A stretch of DNA of 46,138 nt from Bacillota bacterium (GCA_029098045.1 JAQXNO010000005.1:1-46138); one strand, 5' to 3'. Shown: positions 1 to 10,389, counted from the first letter of the stretch. Program-made: numbers and translations. The notes: generated from the letters alone by a model not told the origin.

Positions 1-13
1 TTGATTTAGGAGG

Positions 14-1603
14 ATGATTCCAATGATTACCTGGAAAAATATGGACGAGCTTGCTTCCTTTGATGCGCTGAAGCAGGCAAAGCCCATCGATCTGGCGCAG
101 GCCATGCGCGGCGAAGGCGGCGCGCAGCGCGTTAAAGCCTACACCGTCCCTATGGGTGCAGGTCTTCACTTTAACTACGGCGCAAGACCCGTGAATGCGG
201 AAATTCTGGACAGGCTGTCCGCCTTTGCCAAGGAGCAGCAGCTGACCGAGAAGTACGCTGCCCTGTACAATGGCGAGGTCATCAACACCGGTGAGAAGCG
301 CCGCGTGCTGCATCAGCTGACCCGCGGTCAGCTGGGTGACGATGTCATTGCCGACGGTGTCAACAAGCGCGCGTTCTATGTCGGTGAGCAGCAAAAAATT
401 GCGGAGCTTGCCAACAAGGTACATAACGGCGAGATCACCAACGCCGCCGGAGAGAAGTTCACCACCGTGGTGCAAATTGGCATCGGCGGCTCTGATCTTG
501 GCCCCCGCGCCATGTATCTGGCTCTGGAAAACTGGGCAAAGGTCAACGGCAAGCTGAAAATGAAGGCCGAGTTTATCTCCAATGTGGACCCCGACGACGC
601 TGCCGGTGTTCTGAGCAGAATTGACGTGGCACACTCCATTTTCGTTCTGGTGTCCAAATCCGGCACCACTCTGGAGACGCTGACCAATGAATCCTTTGTC
701 AAGGATGCACTGGTCAAGGCCGGTCTGGACGCATCCCGCCACATGATCGCCGTCACAAGCCAGACTTCTCCCCTTGCCCAGAGCTCCGATTATCTGGCTG
801 CTTTCTTCATGGATGACTACATCGGCGGTCGTTATTCGTCCACCTCCGGCGTGGGCGGAGCGGTTCTTTCTCTGGCCTTCGGTCCCGAGGTCTTTGCCGA
901 TTTCCTGAATGGCGCAGCCGAAGCGGATGCCCTGGCCAAAAATGAAAATCTGCTGGAAAACCCCGCCATGCTGGACGCTCTGATCGGTGTTTATGAGCGC
1001 AACGTGTTGGGTTACCAGACCACCGCCGTTCTTCCCTATTCTCAGGCTCTGTCCCGCTTCCCTGCCCACCAGCAGCAGCTGGACATGGAATCCAACGGCA
1101 AGTCCGTCAACCGCTTCGGCGCCCCTGTGAACTATGCCACCGGTCCCGTCATCTTCGGTGAGCCCGGCACCAATGGCCAGCACTCCTTCTATCAGCTGCT
1201 GCATCAGGGCACCGACATCATCCCTTTGCAGTTTGTGGGCTTCAAAAACAGCCAGATGGCAACGGACGTCCTGATTCAGGGCAGCACCAGCCAGCAGAAG
1301 CTGTGCGCAAATGTGGCCGCCCAGATCGTGGCATTTGCCTGTGGTAAGGATGACGAGAATCTGAACAAGAAGTTTGCAGGCGGCCGTCCCTCTTCCATCA
1401 TCATTGGTGAAAAGCTGACTCCTGCCGCCCTGGGTGCGCTGCTGGCACACTTTGAGAACAAGGTCATGTTCCAGGGCTTTGCATGGAATCTGAACAGCTT
1501 TGACCAGGAGGGCGTTCAGCTGGGTAAGGTTCTGGCCAAGAAGGTTCTGGCCCACGACACCGACGGCGCGCTGAAGGTCTACTCCGATCTTCTGAACATC
1601 TGA
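14..1603 (+). CDS. pgi: glucose-6-phosphate isomerase
   Basis: 529 aa ORF; PGI motifs such as VVQIGIGGSDLGPRAMYLAL, SKSGTTLET and GTNGQHSFYQLLHQGTDIIP. Confidence 0.96.
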   Translation: MIPMITWKNMDELASFDALKQAKPIDLAQAMRGEGGAQRVKAYTVPMGAGLHFNYGARPVNAEILDRLSAFAKEQQLTEKYAALYNGEVINTGEKRRVLHQLTRGQLGDDVIADGVNKRAFYVGEQQKIAELANKVHNGEITNAAGEKFTTVVQIGIGGSDLGPRAMYLALENWAKVNGKLKMKAEFISNVDPDDAAGVLSRIDVAHSIFVLVSKSGTTLETLTNESFVKDALVKAGLDASRHMIAVTSQTSPLAQSSDYLAAFFMDDYIGGRYSSTSGVGGAVLSLAFGPEVFADFLNGAAEADALAKNENLLENPAMLDALIGVYERNVLGYQTTAVLPYSQALSRFPAHQQQLDMESNGKSVNRFGAPVNYATGPVIFGEPGTNGQHSFYQLLHQGTDIIPLQFVGFKNSQMATDVLIQGSTSQQKLCANVAAQIVAFACGKDDENLNKKFAGGRPSSIIIGEKLTPAALGALLAHFENKVMFQGFAWNLNSFDQEGVQLGKVLAKKVLAHDTDGALKVYSDLLNI

Positions 1604-1610
1604 AACCAAC

Positions 1611-1646
1611 AAAAATTCCTGAAATCTTCGGATTTCAGGAATTTTT
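1611..1646. terminator. intrinsic terminator, perfect 16-bp arms with TTCG tetraloop
   Basis: AAAAATTCCTGAAATC-TTCG-GATTTCAGGAATTTTT between convergent pgi and dprA-like genes. Confidence 0.9.
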
Positions 1647-1671
1647 ATGCAAATGACCGCTGACAGTCCGG

Positions 1672-2565
1672 TCAGCGGTCAAACAGATTATCTTCTTTGA
1701 TCGGAAGATCGTAAATGGACGAAAGAGCCTCCGTGCCGATCAGGCAGGCGCCCAGCTGCGCAAGTTCCTCCATGGCTTCGCTGCCATCGGCAAATCCGTA
1801 CACATGGCTCCAGCCATGGCGCAGGTTTTTCACCGTGCCGTCCCATGTTCCGCCGGTTCTCAAAGACGACTGCGCCACGAAGGTCTTCAGTCCCATGGCG
1901 TGAATCACCCGGTTACGGCTGATGGCACGCTGGGCACTGAAGGTCTCCTCGAAATCATTCTCGCTGATGCAGAGAACGCCTTCCCGCAGCGGCTGTTTCC
2001 ACAGCTCATCGGCCACTACGCAGATCACTCTCCCGCCGGCTGCCAGGCAGCTTTCCTGCGCCGTACGGTCGGCACCCCGGGCATTTCCCGACACCAGCAC
2101 ATAGCCCTGCTGTGCTGCCTGACGGCCAACCTCCGCCGCAAAGCTCCAGTTTTCCTCTTTCAGCTCCCGGCTGCCAACCAGCGCTACCATGGGCTGCTCC
2201 AGAAGGCTCAAATCTCCGCGGGTCCAAAGGACGCCGGGGCTGTCAAGCCCCAACCGCTTGCGCATGTGGAATGGGTATGAATCACTGACCCGGGTGATGG
2301 GCGTGCATCCCAGAATTTCTCCCTTGCGCAGATAGTAATCCAGCACATCCTCTTCACCCAGCAGCTGGCAAATCCGTTTCGCCGTCTGTGCCGGATAGCC
2401 CAGTTCCGTCAAATCCCGGATTTCCAGTTCCCTGTCCTCCTTCGGCAGCTGCGCCCAACGTACACGGTCTGCCAATGTGCGAAGCTGCGCCGTTGTCAGC
2501 GGCTTTCTCTCGGGTTCCCCCAGATGGGAGGACAGCAGCAGGAATCCCCGTTCCCGCCCGTTCAA
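1672..2565 (-). CDS. DprA/Smf-like Rossmann-fold protein (divergent)
   Basis: 297 aa; VALVGSRELKEENW, YVLVSGNARGADRTAQESCLAAGGRVICVV and SRNRVIHAMG resemble the DprA nucleotide-binding fold; C-terminus non-canonical. Confidence 0.7.
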   Translation of the reverse strand: MNGRERGFLLLSSHLGEPERKPLTTAQLRTLADRVRWAQLPKEDRELEIRDLTELGYPAQTAKRICQLLGEEDVLDYYLRKGEILGCTPITRVSDSYPFHMRKRLGLDSPGVLWTRGDLSLLEQPMVALVGSRELKEENWSFAAEVGRQAAQQGYVLVSGNARGADRTAQESCLAAGGRVICVVADELWKQPLREGVLCISENDFEETFSAQRAISRNRVIHAMGLKTFVAQSSLRTGGTWDGTVKNLRHGWSHVYGFADGSEAMEELAQLGACLIGTEALSSIYDLPIKEDNLFDR

Positions 2566-3749
2566 CGGAATCTCCTTTTGGGTGCCGCAGGCGCTTTCAC
2601 TTCTTCTTCCCGCAGCAGGCCGTCCGCGCCCAGAACCATGGCCCTGACGGTGTAATTGGAATACTTTGCAATCTCATCCAGTTTTGCCTTTTCCGGGAAG
2701 CTGCCAATGATGCTCCAGGCCACACCCTTGCGCTTGGCACGACCGGTACGGCCGATGCGGTGGACATAGTATTCATTTTCCTCCGGCACATCAAAATTGA
2801 TGACACAGTCCACATCGTCCACGTCGATGCCCCGGGAAGCAACGTCGGTGGCAATCAGCACCTTCAGTTTGCCGTCCCGGTACTTCTGCATGGTCTTTTC
2901 CCGCAGGCTCTGTTTGATATCGCCGTGGATGCATTCGCAGTCCAGACCAGCCCGCTGGAAATCATCACAAAGCCGCTGGCACATATGCTTGGTATTGCAG
3001 AAAATCATAACCCGCTCGTAGCCCTGCGACTGGATCAGGCGCAGGGTGGTTTCCGCCTTTTCCAGCGGTGTCACCGTCATGCAGTACTGGTCAATGTCGG
3101 GGCGGTCTTCCTGCTTGGGCTCTACCGTGATCTCCACCTCATCGCGCTGATACATCCAGGAAACGGTCATGACCTCCTGGGATATGGTGGCTGAGAACAG
3201 ACCCAGATTCCTGCGGTTTTTAATCTTTTCAATGATTCTGGTCACGTCCTTGAAGAAGCCCATATCCAGCATCCGATCCGCCTCATCCAGCACCACAGTC
3301 TGAATCTTATCCAGACGGATGGTCTTGCGATTGTAGTGATCCATCAGCCGGCCGGGGGTTGCCACCACGATTTGGGGCTTCTTTTCCAGCTGCCGGATCT
3401 GACCGCCGATTCCCGCGCCGCCGTAGAGCACCGCCACACGGATGCCCTGATAATAGGTCAGCAGACCCCGCAGTTCGTCGCCAATCTGAATGGCCAGCTC
3501 CCGGGTGGGGGCAAGAATCAAGCCCTGCACCGCCTCGGATTCCGCGTCAATATGCTCAATCATGGGGATGCCAAAGGCAAAGGTCTTACCGGTACCGGTG
3601 GGTGCCTTGGCAATGACGTCCTTCCACTGCATAAAATGAGGGATGGCTTCCGCCTGAATGGTGGTGGGATAGCCGTAGCCTTTTTTCTCCAAAGCCTTCA
3701 GCATGGCCTCCGAAAGGCCCAAATCCTGAAAGGTAATATTGCTTTCCAT
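2562..3749 (-). CDS. DEAD/DEAH-box ATP-dependent RNA helicase
   Basis: 395 aa; APTGTGKT, PTRELAIQ, VLDEADRMLDMGF, SAT, HRIGRTGRAKRKG. Confidence 0.95.
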   Translation of the reverse strand: MESNITFQDLGLSEAMLKALEKKGYGYPTTIQAEAIPHFMQWKDVIAKAPTGTGKTFAFGIPMIEHIDAESEAVQGLILAPTRELAIQIGDELRGLLTYYQGIRVAVLYGGAGIGGQIRQLEKKPQIVVATPGRLMDHYNRKTIRLDKIQTVVLDEADRMLDMGFFKDVTRIIEKIKNRRNLGLFSATISQEVMTVSWMYQRDEVEITVEPKQEDRPDIDQYCMTVTPLEKAETTLRLIQSQGYERVMIFCNTKHMCQRLCDDFQRAGLDCECIHGDIKQSLREKTMQKYRDGKLKVLIATDVASRGIDVDDVDCVINFDVPEENEYYVHRIGRTGRAKRKGVAWSIIGSFPEKAKLDEIAKYSNYTVRAMVLGADGLLREEEVKAPAAPKRRFR

Positions 3750-3865
3750 AAACTTCTTCCTTTGTGTCTGTATTCATTATCCATACTATTCTATCAGTTT
3801 TCTTCCGAAAGCGCAACCATATTTGTCCGTTTGCAGAAAATTAAGATTTGAAATTCATGTAGCGG

Positions 3866-3894
3866 TGGACAAACCGCCGGAAACATGGTATGAT
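3866..3894 (+). promoter_or_regulatory. sigma-A-like promoter TGGACA-N17-TATGAT upstream of tmk-like gene
   Basis: -35 3866-3871, -10 3889-3894. Confidence 0.6.
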
Positions 3895-3983
3895 AGGGAA
3901 TCATATTGTGAGAAGCTATGCGGTCTGATTTCCTGTAAATTCTAAACCGCACTCCTGCAAACACAGGAGAGGAGATATTACTT

Positions 3984-4658
3984 ATGGGCAAACTAATCGT
4001 GATCGAGGGCACGGACGGTTCCGGGAAATCCACACAGTTCCGTCTTTTAACCGAGCGCATTGCATCGGAAGGTTATGATTTTCAAAAGCTGGTATTCCCC
4101 CAGTACAAGGAAGAGAGCTCTGCGCTGATTCGGATGTATCTGGGCGGCGAGTTTGGAGCCAGACCCACGGATGTCAATGCCTACGCCGCTTCCGCGTTTT
4201 ACGCCGTTGACCGCTATGCCTCCTACAAAAAAGTATGGGGTCAGTGGTATGAGCAGGGCGGTCTGGTGCTCTCCGACCGCTATACCACCTCCAACGCCGT
4301 CCATCAGGCCTCCAAGGAACCTCCCGACAGGCAGGGAGACTTCCTGAAATGGCTCTACGAATTTGAATATGACAAGCTGGGACTTCCCCGTCCCGACCTG
4401 GTGATTTATCTGGACGTCCCCACGGACTTTACGGAGAGGATGATGCGCAGCCGGGAGGCTGCCACCAACACATCCGCAGATATTCACGAACAGGATCTGC
4501 AATATCTGCGCACCTGCCGCCAAACCGGCAAAGCCGCTGCCGCGTTCTACGGCTGGACCGTCATCGATTGTGTCAGGGATGGCACGATGCGCTCCATCGC
4601 GGATATTCACGAAGAAATCTACCGCCATGTGCGTACACTTCTGGAGGAATCACTATGA
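3984..4658 (+). CDS. tmk: thymidylate kinase-like deoxynucleoside monophosphate kinase
   Basis: 224 aa; IEGTDGSGKSTQ P-loop, LSDRYTTSNAVHQ, VIYLDVP. Confidence 0.85.
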   Translation: MGKLIVIEGTDGSGKSTQFRLLTERIASEGYDFQKLVFPQYKEESSALIRMYLGGEFGARPTDVNAYAASAFYAVDRYASYKKVWGQWYEQGGLVLSDRYTTSNAVHQASKEPPDRQGDFLKWLYEFEYDKLGLPRPDLVIYLDVPTDFTERMMRSREAATNTSADIHEQDLQYLRTCRQTGKAAAAFYGWTVIDCVRDGTMRSIADIHEEIYRHVRTLLEESL

Positions 4659-5197
4659 TCTATATGTTGCTGGGAACCGGATTTGAAGAAATGGAAGCCA
4701 TTGCGCCGCTGGATCTGCTGCGCCGTGCAGGCTTGGACGTGATGACCGTCGGCGTCAACGGAAAAATTGTTCGCGGCAGTCACAACATCGGCATTGAAGC
4801 TGACATCACGTTGTCTGAAATGGATCTGACGTGCCTTGAAATGATCATTCTGCCCGGTGGGCTTGGTGGTGTGACCTCTGTTCGCGCCAGCGACGAAGCC
4901 ATGTATGCCCTGCGCTTTGCATGGGAAAACGGCAAATTCGTTGCAGCCATCTGCGCGGGACCCACGGTGCTGGCAGACCTTGGCATCACCTCCGGCAGGC
5001 AGGCCACCTGCTTCCCCGGCTGTGAAAGCGGCATGGGTGATGCTGTCATGGTTCCGGATGCTGCCGCAGTGCGGGATGGCTGTCTGATCACCGGCACCTC
5101 TGCCGGCTGTGCCATCCCCTTCGGACTGGAGCTTATCAAAGCTCTGAAGGGTGAAAAGGAAGCGGAGCGCATCAGAGAGCAGATTGTCATCCGCTGA
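4655..5197 (+). CDS. DJ-1/PfpI family protein
   Basis: Starts at ATG 4655 overlapping the tmk stop (ATGA); LGTGFEEMEAIAPLDLLRRAG, FVAAICAGPTVLADLGI with nucleophile Cys. Confidence 0.9.
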   Translation: MIYMLLGTGFEEMEAIAPLDLLRRAGLDVMTVGVNGKIVRGSHNIGIEADITLSEMDLTCLEMIILPGGLGGVTSVRASDEAMYALRFAWENGKFVAAICAGPTVLADLGITSGRQATCFPGCESGMGDAVMVPDAAAVRDGCLITGTSAGCAIPFGLELIKALKGEKEAERIREQIVIR

Positions 5198-5211
5198 AAG
5201 GAGTACCCATT

Positions 5212-6765
5212 ATGAAAGAATCCAACTTTCCCGAAGAATATGAATACACCGATGACGGACTTTTGCCCGGGGCATCTTTGCCGGATGATTCTCTTTCTCC
5301 GAAAACCTTCCCGGATGAGTCCGAATACGCGGAGGCGTTTATTTCAGGGGAAGGTCTGTCCGAGGAGGATTTTTCCGACGAAGCCGAACTGCTCGAAGGT
5401 CTGAATGATCCCGTGTCCGAAGCCGAACCGAATGCCGCAGACCTTTCCATGTATCCCGACAAAACAGCACAGCCTGTAGAGGAGACCTTCCGGTTCACCG
5501 AAGAAACACCTATGGACAAGGATTTTCTCGAAACCGACGACGAAGGGCTCTTCCTGGAAGAAGCGCCTGAAGAAGTCCCGGAAGCCGCTTCCCGTCCCAA
5601 AGAACGGCCTGTTCGCAAGGGGCGTCCCGCGCGCAAAAAGGGTTCCGGCTTCCTTGGTATTCCTCAGCTTCTGGCGACTGTGATCTGGCTTCTGATCATT
5701 GTTGCCATCGGCGTCACCCTGGGTCGCGCCCTGTGGGTTTGTGCGGCGGATGTTCTGGCCTTTGGCAGAGAGGACAAGGATGTGACCATCTCCATCACCA
5801 CGGACGATACCATGGAATCCATTGCCCAGAAGCTGCAGCAGGCAGGTCTTATCCGCTATCCGCAGCTGTTCCTGCTGTACGCCGATCTGACCGATGCACA
5901 GGAGGATATTACCTCCGGCACCTTCACCCTGAATACGGTCTATGACTACCACGCGCTGGTCAGTCAGATGTCTCCCCGCTCCGGCAATCGGGTGGTTGTG
6001 GAGGATGTGCTGATTCCCGAAGGCTACAACTGCCGCCAGATTTTCGCACTGCTGGAGGAAAAGGGTGTCTGCAAGGCTGCCGATCTGGAAAAGTGGGCAG
6101 CGGAAGGAGAGCTGTCCGAATACTGGTTCCTGGAGGGTGTGGAGCGCGGACACATCTACTGTCTGGAGGGCTTCCTGTTCCCGGACACCTACGATTTCTA
6201 TGAGAACAGCACCCCCAGAGCTGCCCTTGAAAAGATGCTGGACGGCTTTGAGTACCGTGTCAACGAAGAACTGCGCTCTAAAATTCCCGTACTGAACGAG
6301 CGATTGACCGCAATGATGCGCGGCAATGGCGACAGTGAGGAATACATCGCTGCCCATCAGTTTGATATTCGTGACGTGGTCAACGTGGCGTCTCTGATTG
6401 AAAAAGAGACCGCCAGCGATCAGGAAAGCTATACCATCGCATCGGTTATCTACAACCGTCTGTTCAACTGGGGCAATACCCCCCGCTATCTGAATATTGA
6501 CGCCACCATCATCTACGCATTGGGCGGCAAAACCAATCTGACCTCGGAGGATATGGCCGTTGACAGTCCTTACAACACCTACACCAACACCGGCCTGACG
6601 CCCGGCCCCATCGCCAATCCCGGTCTTGCAAGCATTATGGCAGCCCTCGATCCGGAGACCACTTCTTACTATTATTACGTTCTGGATCCCAACTCCGGCG
6701 TCCATCAGTTCTCGCAGACCCTGGCGCAGCACGAAGCGAAAATCAAGCAGCTCTATGGTAATTGA
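5212..6765 (+). CDS. mltG: endolytic transglycosylase MltG
   Basis: 517 aa; single TM segment, IPEGYNCRQIF, GFLFPDTYDFY, NVASLIEKETA, YNRLFNW, TGLTPGPIANPGLASIMAAL. Confidence 0.93.
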   Translation: MKESNFPEEYEYTDDGLLPGASLPDDSLSPKTFPDESEYAEAFISGEGLSEEDFSDEAELLEGLNDPVSEAEPNAADLSMYPDKTAQPVEETFRFTEETPMDKDFLETDDEGLFLEEAPEEVPEAASRPKERPVRKGRPARKKGSGFLGIPQLLATVIWLLIIVAIGVTLGRALWVCAADVLAFGREDKDVTISITTDDTMESIAQKLQQAGLIRYPQLFLLYADLTDAQEDITSGTFTLNTVYDYHALVSQMSPRSGNRVVVEDVLIPEGYNCRQIFALLEEKGVCKAADLEKWAAEGELSEYWFLEGVERGHIYCLEGFLFPDTYDFYENSTPRAALEKMLDGFEYRVNEELRSKIPVLNERLTAMMRGNGDSEEYIAAHQFDIRDVVNVASLIEKETASDQESYTIASVIYNRLFNWGNTPRYLNIDATIIYALGGKTNLTSEDMAVDSPYNTYTNTGLTPGPIANPGLASIMAALDPETTSYYYYVLDPNSGVHQFSQTLAQHEAKIKQLYGN

Positions 6766-6768
6766 TCT

Positions 6769-7986
6769 ATGAGAAAGCTGGAACTGTTAAGCCCTGCCGG
6801 CGATATGGAGCGGCTGAAAATGGCCGTTCTCTACGGCGCGGATGCGGTATACCTTGCCGGCACTGATTTTGGTATGCGCGCCTTTGCGGGAAATTTCACG
6901 CCTGAGGAGCTTCCTCAGGCGGTGAAGTTCGCCCACGATCATGGTGTGAAAGCCCATGTGACCGTAAACATCATGCCCCGCAACGATGAGGTTGCAAACC
7001 TGCCCGCCTATCTGGAACAGCTGGATGATGCGGGTGTGGACGCGCTGATTGTGGCCGATCTGGGTGCCTTCATGCTGGCCGGCAAATACGCCCCCCACTG
7101 CCAGCGGCACATCTCCACCCAGCAATCCGTTGCCAATTATGAATGTGCCCAGAGCTGGTTTGATTTGGGTGCAAAGCGGGTGGTGCTGGCCCGGGAGTGC
7201 AGCCTCAGGGAGATTGCCGAAATACGGCAGAAGGTATCCCCCCAGCTGGAGATCGAAACCTTCGGTCACGGCGCCATGTGCGTCAGCTATTCCGGCCGGT
7301 GCCTGCTGAGCAATTACATGACCGGGCGGGACTCCAACCGGGGTGCCTGTGCCCAGCCCTGCCGCTACAGCTATGCGCTGATGGAAGAAAAGCGCCCCGG
7401 GGAATACTTCCCCGTCTATGAAGACGAAAAGGGCACCTACATCTTGAACTCCCGGGATATGTGTACCATCGACCACCTGAAGGATCTGATGGACGCGGGC
7501 ATCGACTGCATCAAAATCGAAGGCCGTGCGAAATCTGCCTACTATGCAGCCATCGTCACAGGTGCTTACCGCCACGTGATCGACGACATCTATGCAGGCC
7601 GCCCCGTTGACAGGGTCTGGCGGGATGAAGTGGAGCATGTTTCCCACCGCATTTATTCCACCGGCTTCTACTATGGTGAGCCGGGTCAGTACACGGAAAA
7701 CTCCCGGTACATCCGCCAGTGGCAGATCGTTGCCAGAGTCGAAAGCTGCGATGAAAAGGGACTTGCTCTTTGCAGCCTGAACAACAAGTTCCGCGCGGGA
7801 GACCCGCTGGAGGTCGTTGGGCCGGATCTGCGCCCCTTTGAAGTGATTCCCAAGGCTATGACCGACATGGACGGCGCCCCCCTGGAGGAGCCCAGAACCC
7901 CTCAGATGAAGTTTTATCTGCGGCTGCCCAAGCCTGTCCCCGCCTTCAGTATGCTGCGGCGCAGCGTGGATCTATCCGCAAAATAA
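6769..7986 (+). CDS. U32 family peptidase / tRNA 5-hydroxyuridine modification protein-like (TrhP family)
   Basis: 405 aa; ELLSPAGDMERLKMAVLYGADAVYLAG, FGHGAMCVSYSGRCLLSNYMTGRDSNRGACAQPCRYSY. Confidence 0.93.
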   Translation: MRKLELLSPAGDMERLKMAVLYGADAVYLAGTDFGMRAFAGNFTPEELPQAVKFAHDHGVKAHVTVNIMPRNDEVANLPAYLEQLDDAGVDALIVADLGAFMLAGKYAPHCQRHISTQQSVANYECAQSWFDLGAKRVVLARECSLREIAEIRQKVSPQLEIETFGHGAMCVSYSGRCLLSNYMTGRDSNRGACAQPCRYSYALMEEKRPGEYFPVYEDEKGTYILNSRDMCTIDHLKDLMDAGIDCIKIEGRAKSAYYAAIVTGAYRHVIDDIYAGRPVDRVWRDEVEHVSHRIYSTGFYYGEPGQYTENSRYIRQWQIVARVESCDEKGLALCSLNNKFRAGDPLEVVGPDLRPFEVIPKAMTDMDGAPLEEPRTPQMKFYLRLPKPVPAFSMLRRSVDLSAK

Positions 7987-7990
7987 GCAA

Positions 7991-8200
7991 AGCACCGGAT
8001 TTCATCCGGTGCTCAGCTTGTCAAAAAAGTATTTTTGACAAGCTGCCTACGATTTTCAAACTTCGAAAAAGTTTGAAAATCGCTTTGATTGAACGCGAAA
8101 GACAACCCTGACGGTTTTCTTTCACACTTTCTTTCCCTCCGAAACTTTCGGGTGGGAGGGTTTATCGACAGTCTGAAGCACCGGATTTCATCCGGTGCTT
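7991..8200. repeat. Cluster of five hairpins including a duplicated GCACCGGATTTCATCCGGTGC palindrome
   Basis: Perfect inverted repeats at 7991-8013, 8015-8044, 8051-8081, 8176-8200 and an imperfect one at about 8135-8160; lies between convergent genes. Confidence 0.85.
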
Positions 8201-8205
8201 CCTTT

Positions 8206-8736
8206 TTACAGCTCATATTCCCTTGCGTTGGCGTTTGCTTCGGAATAGCAGGAGAATTCCTCGTTGGTCATATCCTCAAAATAGGTGCGTACAATACGGC
8301 AGACACCGCCGTGGCAGACCAGAAGAATGGTCTTTCCGGGATGTGCTTCTTTCAGTTCCTCCAACAGACCGTAGACCCGGTGTGCCACATCCAGCATGGA
8401 TTCTCCGCCGGGATAGCGGTATGCAAACCGGCGTTTGTTGGCAAGAAAGCCCGCATCCAGCCGATCCTTACCCTCGTAGATCCCATAATCCTGTTCGATC
8501 AGGCGATCGTCGGTCACAACAGGAATTCCGATTTCCTGTGAGACTGCCGCAGCCGTCTGCCGGGCACGAATCATGGGCGAGGCGATAATCAGATCAATAC
8601 CCTTACCTGCCAGTTTTTCGGCAAGAGCCTTTGCCTGGGCTTCGCCCCGCTCCGTCAGGGGAATGTCTGTTCTGCCGCAAATCCTGCCCTGGGCATTCCA
8701 TTCGGTTTCGCCGTGGCGGGCTACATACAGTTTCAT
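8206..8736 (-). CDS. histidine phosphatase family protein
   Basis: 176 aa; LYVARHGETEWNAQGR, ASPMIRARQTA, LLVCHGGVCR. Confidence 0.92.
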   Translation of the reverse strand: MKLYVARHGETEWNAQGRICGRTDIPLTERGEAQAKALAEKLAGKGIDLIIASPMIRARQTAAAVSQEIGIPVVTDDRLIEQDYGIYEGKDRLDAGFLANKRRFAYRYPGGESMLDVAHRVYGLLEELKEAHPGKTILLVCHGGVCRIVRTYFEDMTNEEFSCYSEANANAREYEL

Positions 8737-8751
8737 CGTGACCCCCGGTTA

Positions 8752-10110
8752 TCAGTTTTTCAGGCTCTGAATCGGTGCGGGAATCCGTCCGCCGCGGGCG
8801 ACAAAGGCTTCCGCCGATGCCCCGAGCACCGGCATCACCGGTGCGCTGCCCAGAAGTCCACCCATTTCCACCCGGTCGCCCACGGTCTTTCCGGGGGCCG
8901 GGATGATGCGAACGGCAGTGGTTTTGGTATTGATCATACCGATTGCCGCCTCGTCCGCGATAATGGCCGAAATGGTCGCCGCGGAGGTGTCACCGGGAAC
9001 GGCGATCATATCCAGTCCCACGGAGCAGACACAGGTCATGGCCTCCAGCTTGGAAAGGGTCAATGTTCCGCTTTCGGCCGCGGCAATCATACCCTCATCC
9101 TCGGACACGGGAATGAAGGCGCCGGACAGACCGCCCACATGGTTGGATGCCATCACGCCGCCCTTTTTCACCGCATCGTTGAGCAGCGCCAGCGCCGCCG
9201 TGGTGCCATGGGTGCCGCAAATTTCCAGACCCATCTCTTCCAGAATCCGCGCAACGGAGTCTCCCACAGCAGGCGTCGGCGCAAGGCTCAAATCCACGAT
9301 GCCAAAGGGCACACCCAGCCGCTTGGATGCCTCCTGTCCAACGATCTGACCCATGCGTGTGATCTGGAATGCAGTCTTTTTCACCGTTTCCGCCACCACA
9401 TCGAAGGGCTGACCCTTGACACTCTGCAGAGCGTGGTACACAACGCCCGGGCCGGACACGCCCACATTCAGCACGCACTCCGGTTCCCCCACACCGTGGA
9501 AGGCACCGGCCATGAAGGGATTGTCCTCCACCGCATTGGCAAATACCACCAGCTTCGCACAGCCAAGGCCGTCGTTATCGGCGGTGATCTCGGCGGTTTT
9601 CTTGATGATGCGACCCATTTCCGCCACCGCGTCCATGTTGATGCCCGCCTTGGTGGAGCCCACATTGACACTGGCACAGACGCGCTCGGTGGTGGCCATG
9701 GCTTCGGGGATGGAGCGGATCAGCTTCCAGTCGCCGCTTGTGGCGCCCTTCTGCACCAGCGCGGAAAAGCCGCCGATGAAATTGACACCGCAGGTCTTTG
9801 CCGCCGCGTCCATGGTCTGGGCGATTTTCACATAGGAATCGGTTTCACAGGAACCTGCCACCAGCGCAATGGGTGTGACGGAAATGCGCTTGTTGACAAT
9901 GGGAATACCGAATTCCTTTTCAATCTCACAGCCCACCTTTACCAGATCTCTGGCGCGGGTGGTGATTTTGTTGTAGATCTTCCGGCAGCAGCGGTCCAGA
10001 TCCGTATCGCAGCAGTCCAGCAGGCTGATGCCCATGGTGATGGTACGAATGTCCAAATGCCGCTTGTCGATCATATCGAGGGTTTTTAGAATATCCTTCT
10101 GGCTGAACAT
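8752..10110 (-). CDS. PFL family protein (UPF0210)
   Basis: 452 aa; [32 protein letters not shown], typical paired ACT gene upstream. Confidence 0.9.
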   Translation of the reverse strand: MFSQKDILKTLDMIDKRHLDIRTITMGISLLDCCDTDLDRCCRKIYNKITTRARDLVKVGCEIEKEFGIPIVNKRISVTPIALVAGSCETDSYVKIAQTMDAAAKTCGVNFIGGFSALVQKGATSGDWKLIRSIPEAMATTERVCASVNVGSTKAGINMDAVAEMGRIIKKTAEITADNDGLGCAKLVVFANAVEDNPFMAGAFHGVGEPECVLNVGVSGPGVVYHALQSVKGQPFDVVAETVKKTAFQITRMGQIVGQEASKRLGVPFGIVDLSLAPTPAVGDSVARILEEMGLEICGTHGTTAALALLNDAVKKGGVMASNHVGGLSGAFIPVSEDEGMIAAAESGTLTLSKLEAMTCVCSVGLDMIAVPGDTSAATISAIIADEAAIGMINTKTTAVRIIPAPGKTVGDRVEMGGLLGSAPVMPVLGASAEAFVARGGRIPAPIQSLKN

Positions 10111-10119
10111 GGCACTACC

Positions 10120-10389
10120 TCAGATACGATGCATGGCTTCAAAAATATCTTCACGCTGCAGGCGGATGGACAGACCCTTTTCCCTGCCCATCTCCTCCAT
10201 CAGAACCACCAGCTCCGCCAGCGGCTTGGTGCTGTCCGTTACATCCACCACCATCATCATGGTGAAGTAACCCTGCATAACGGTCTGGCTGATGTCCAGA
10301 ACATTGACATTAAACTCCGCAAGCTTGACACAGACGGACGCAATGATGCCCACCTGATCCTTGCCCACAACGGTTACAATCGCTTTCAT
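10120..10389 (-). CDS. ACT domain-containing protein (UPF0237)
   Basis: 89 aa; MKAIVTVVGKDQVGIIASVCVKLAEFNVNVLDISQTVMQGYFTMMMVVD. Confidence 0.93.
   Translation of the reverse strand: MKAIVTVVGKDQVGIIASVCVKLAEFNVNVLDISQTVMQGYFTMMMVVDVTDSTKPLAELVVLMEEMGREKGLSIRLQREDIFEAMHRI

Noticed and set aside
2388-3194. 268-codon plus-strand ORF over the DEAD helicase and dprA-like genes
   Set aside because: Antisense to well-supported coding sequence; low-information translation.
8013-8216. 67-aa minus-strand ORF in the hairpin array
   Set aside because: Composed of translated inverted repeats; no SD or protein signature; treated as repeat DNA.
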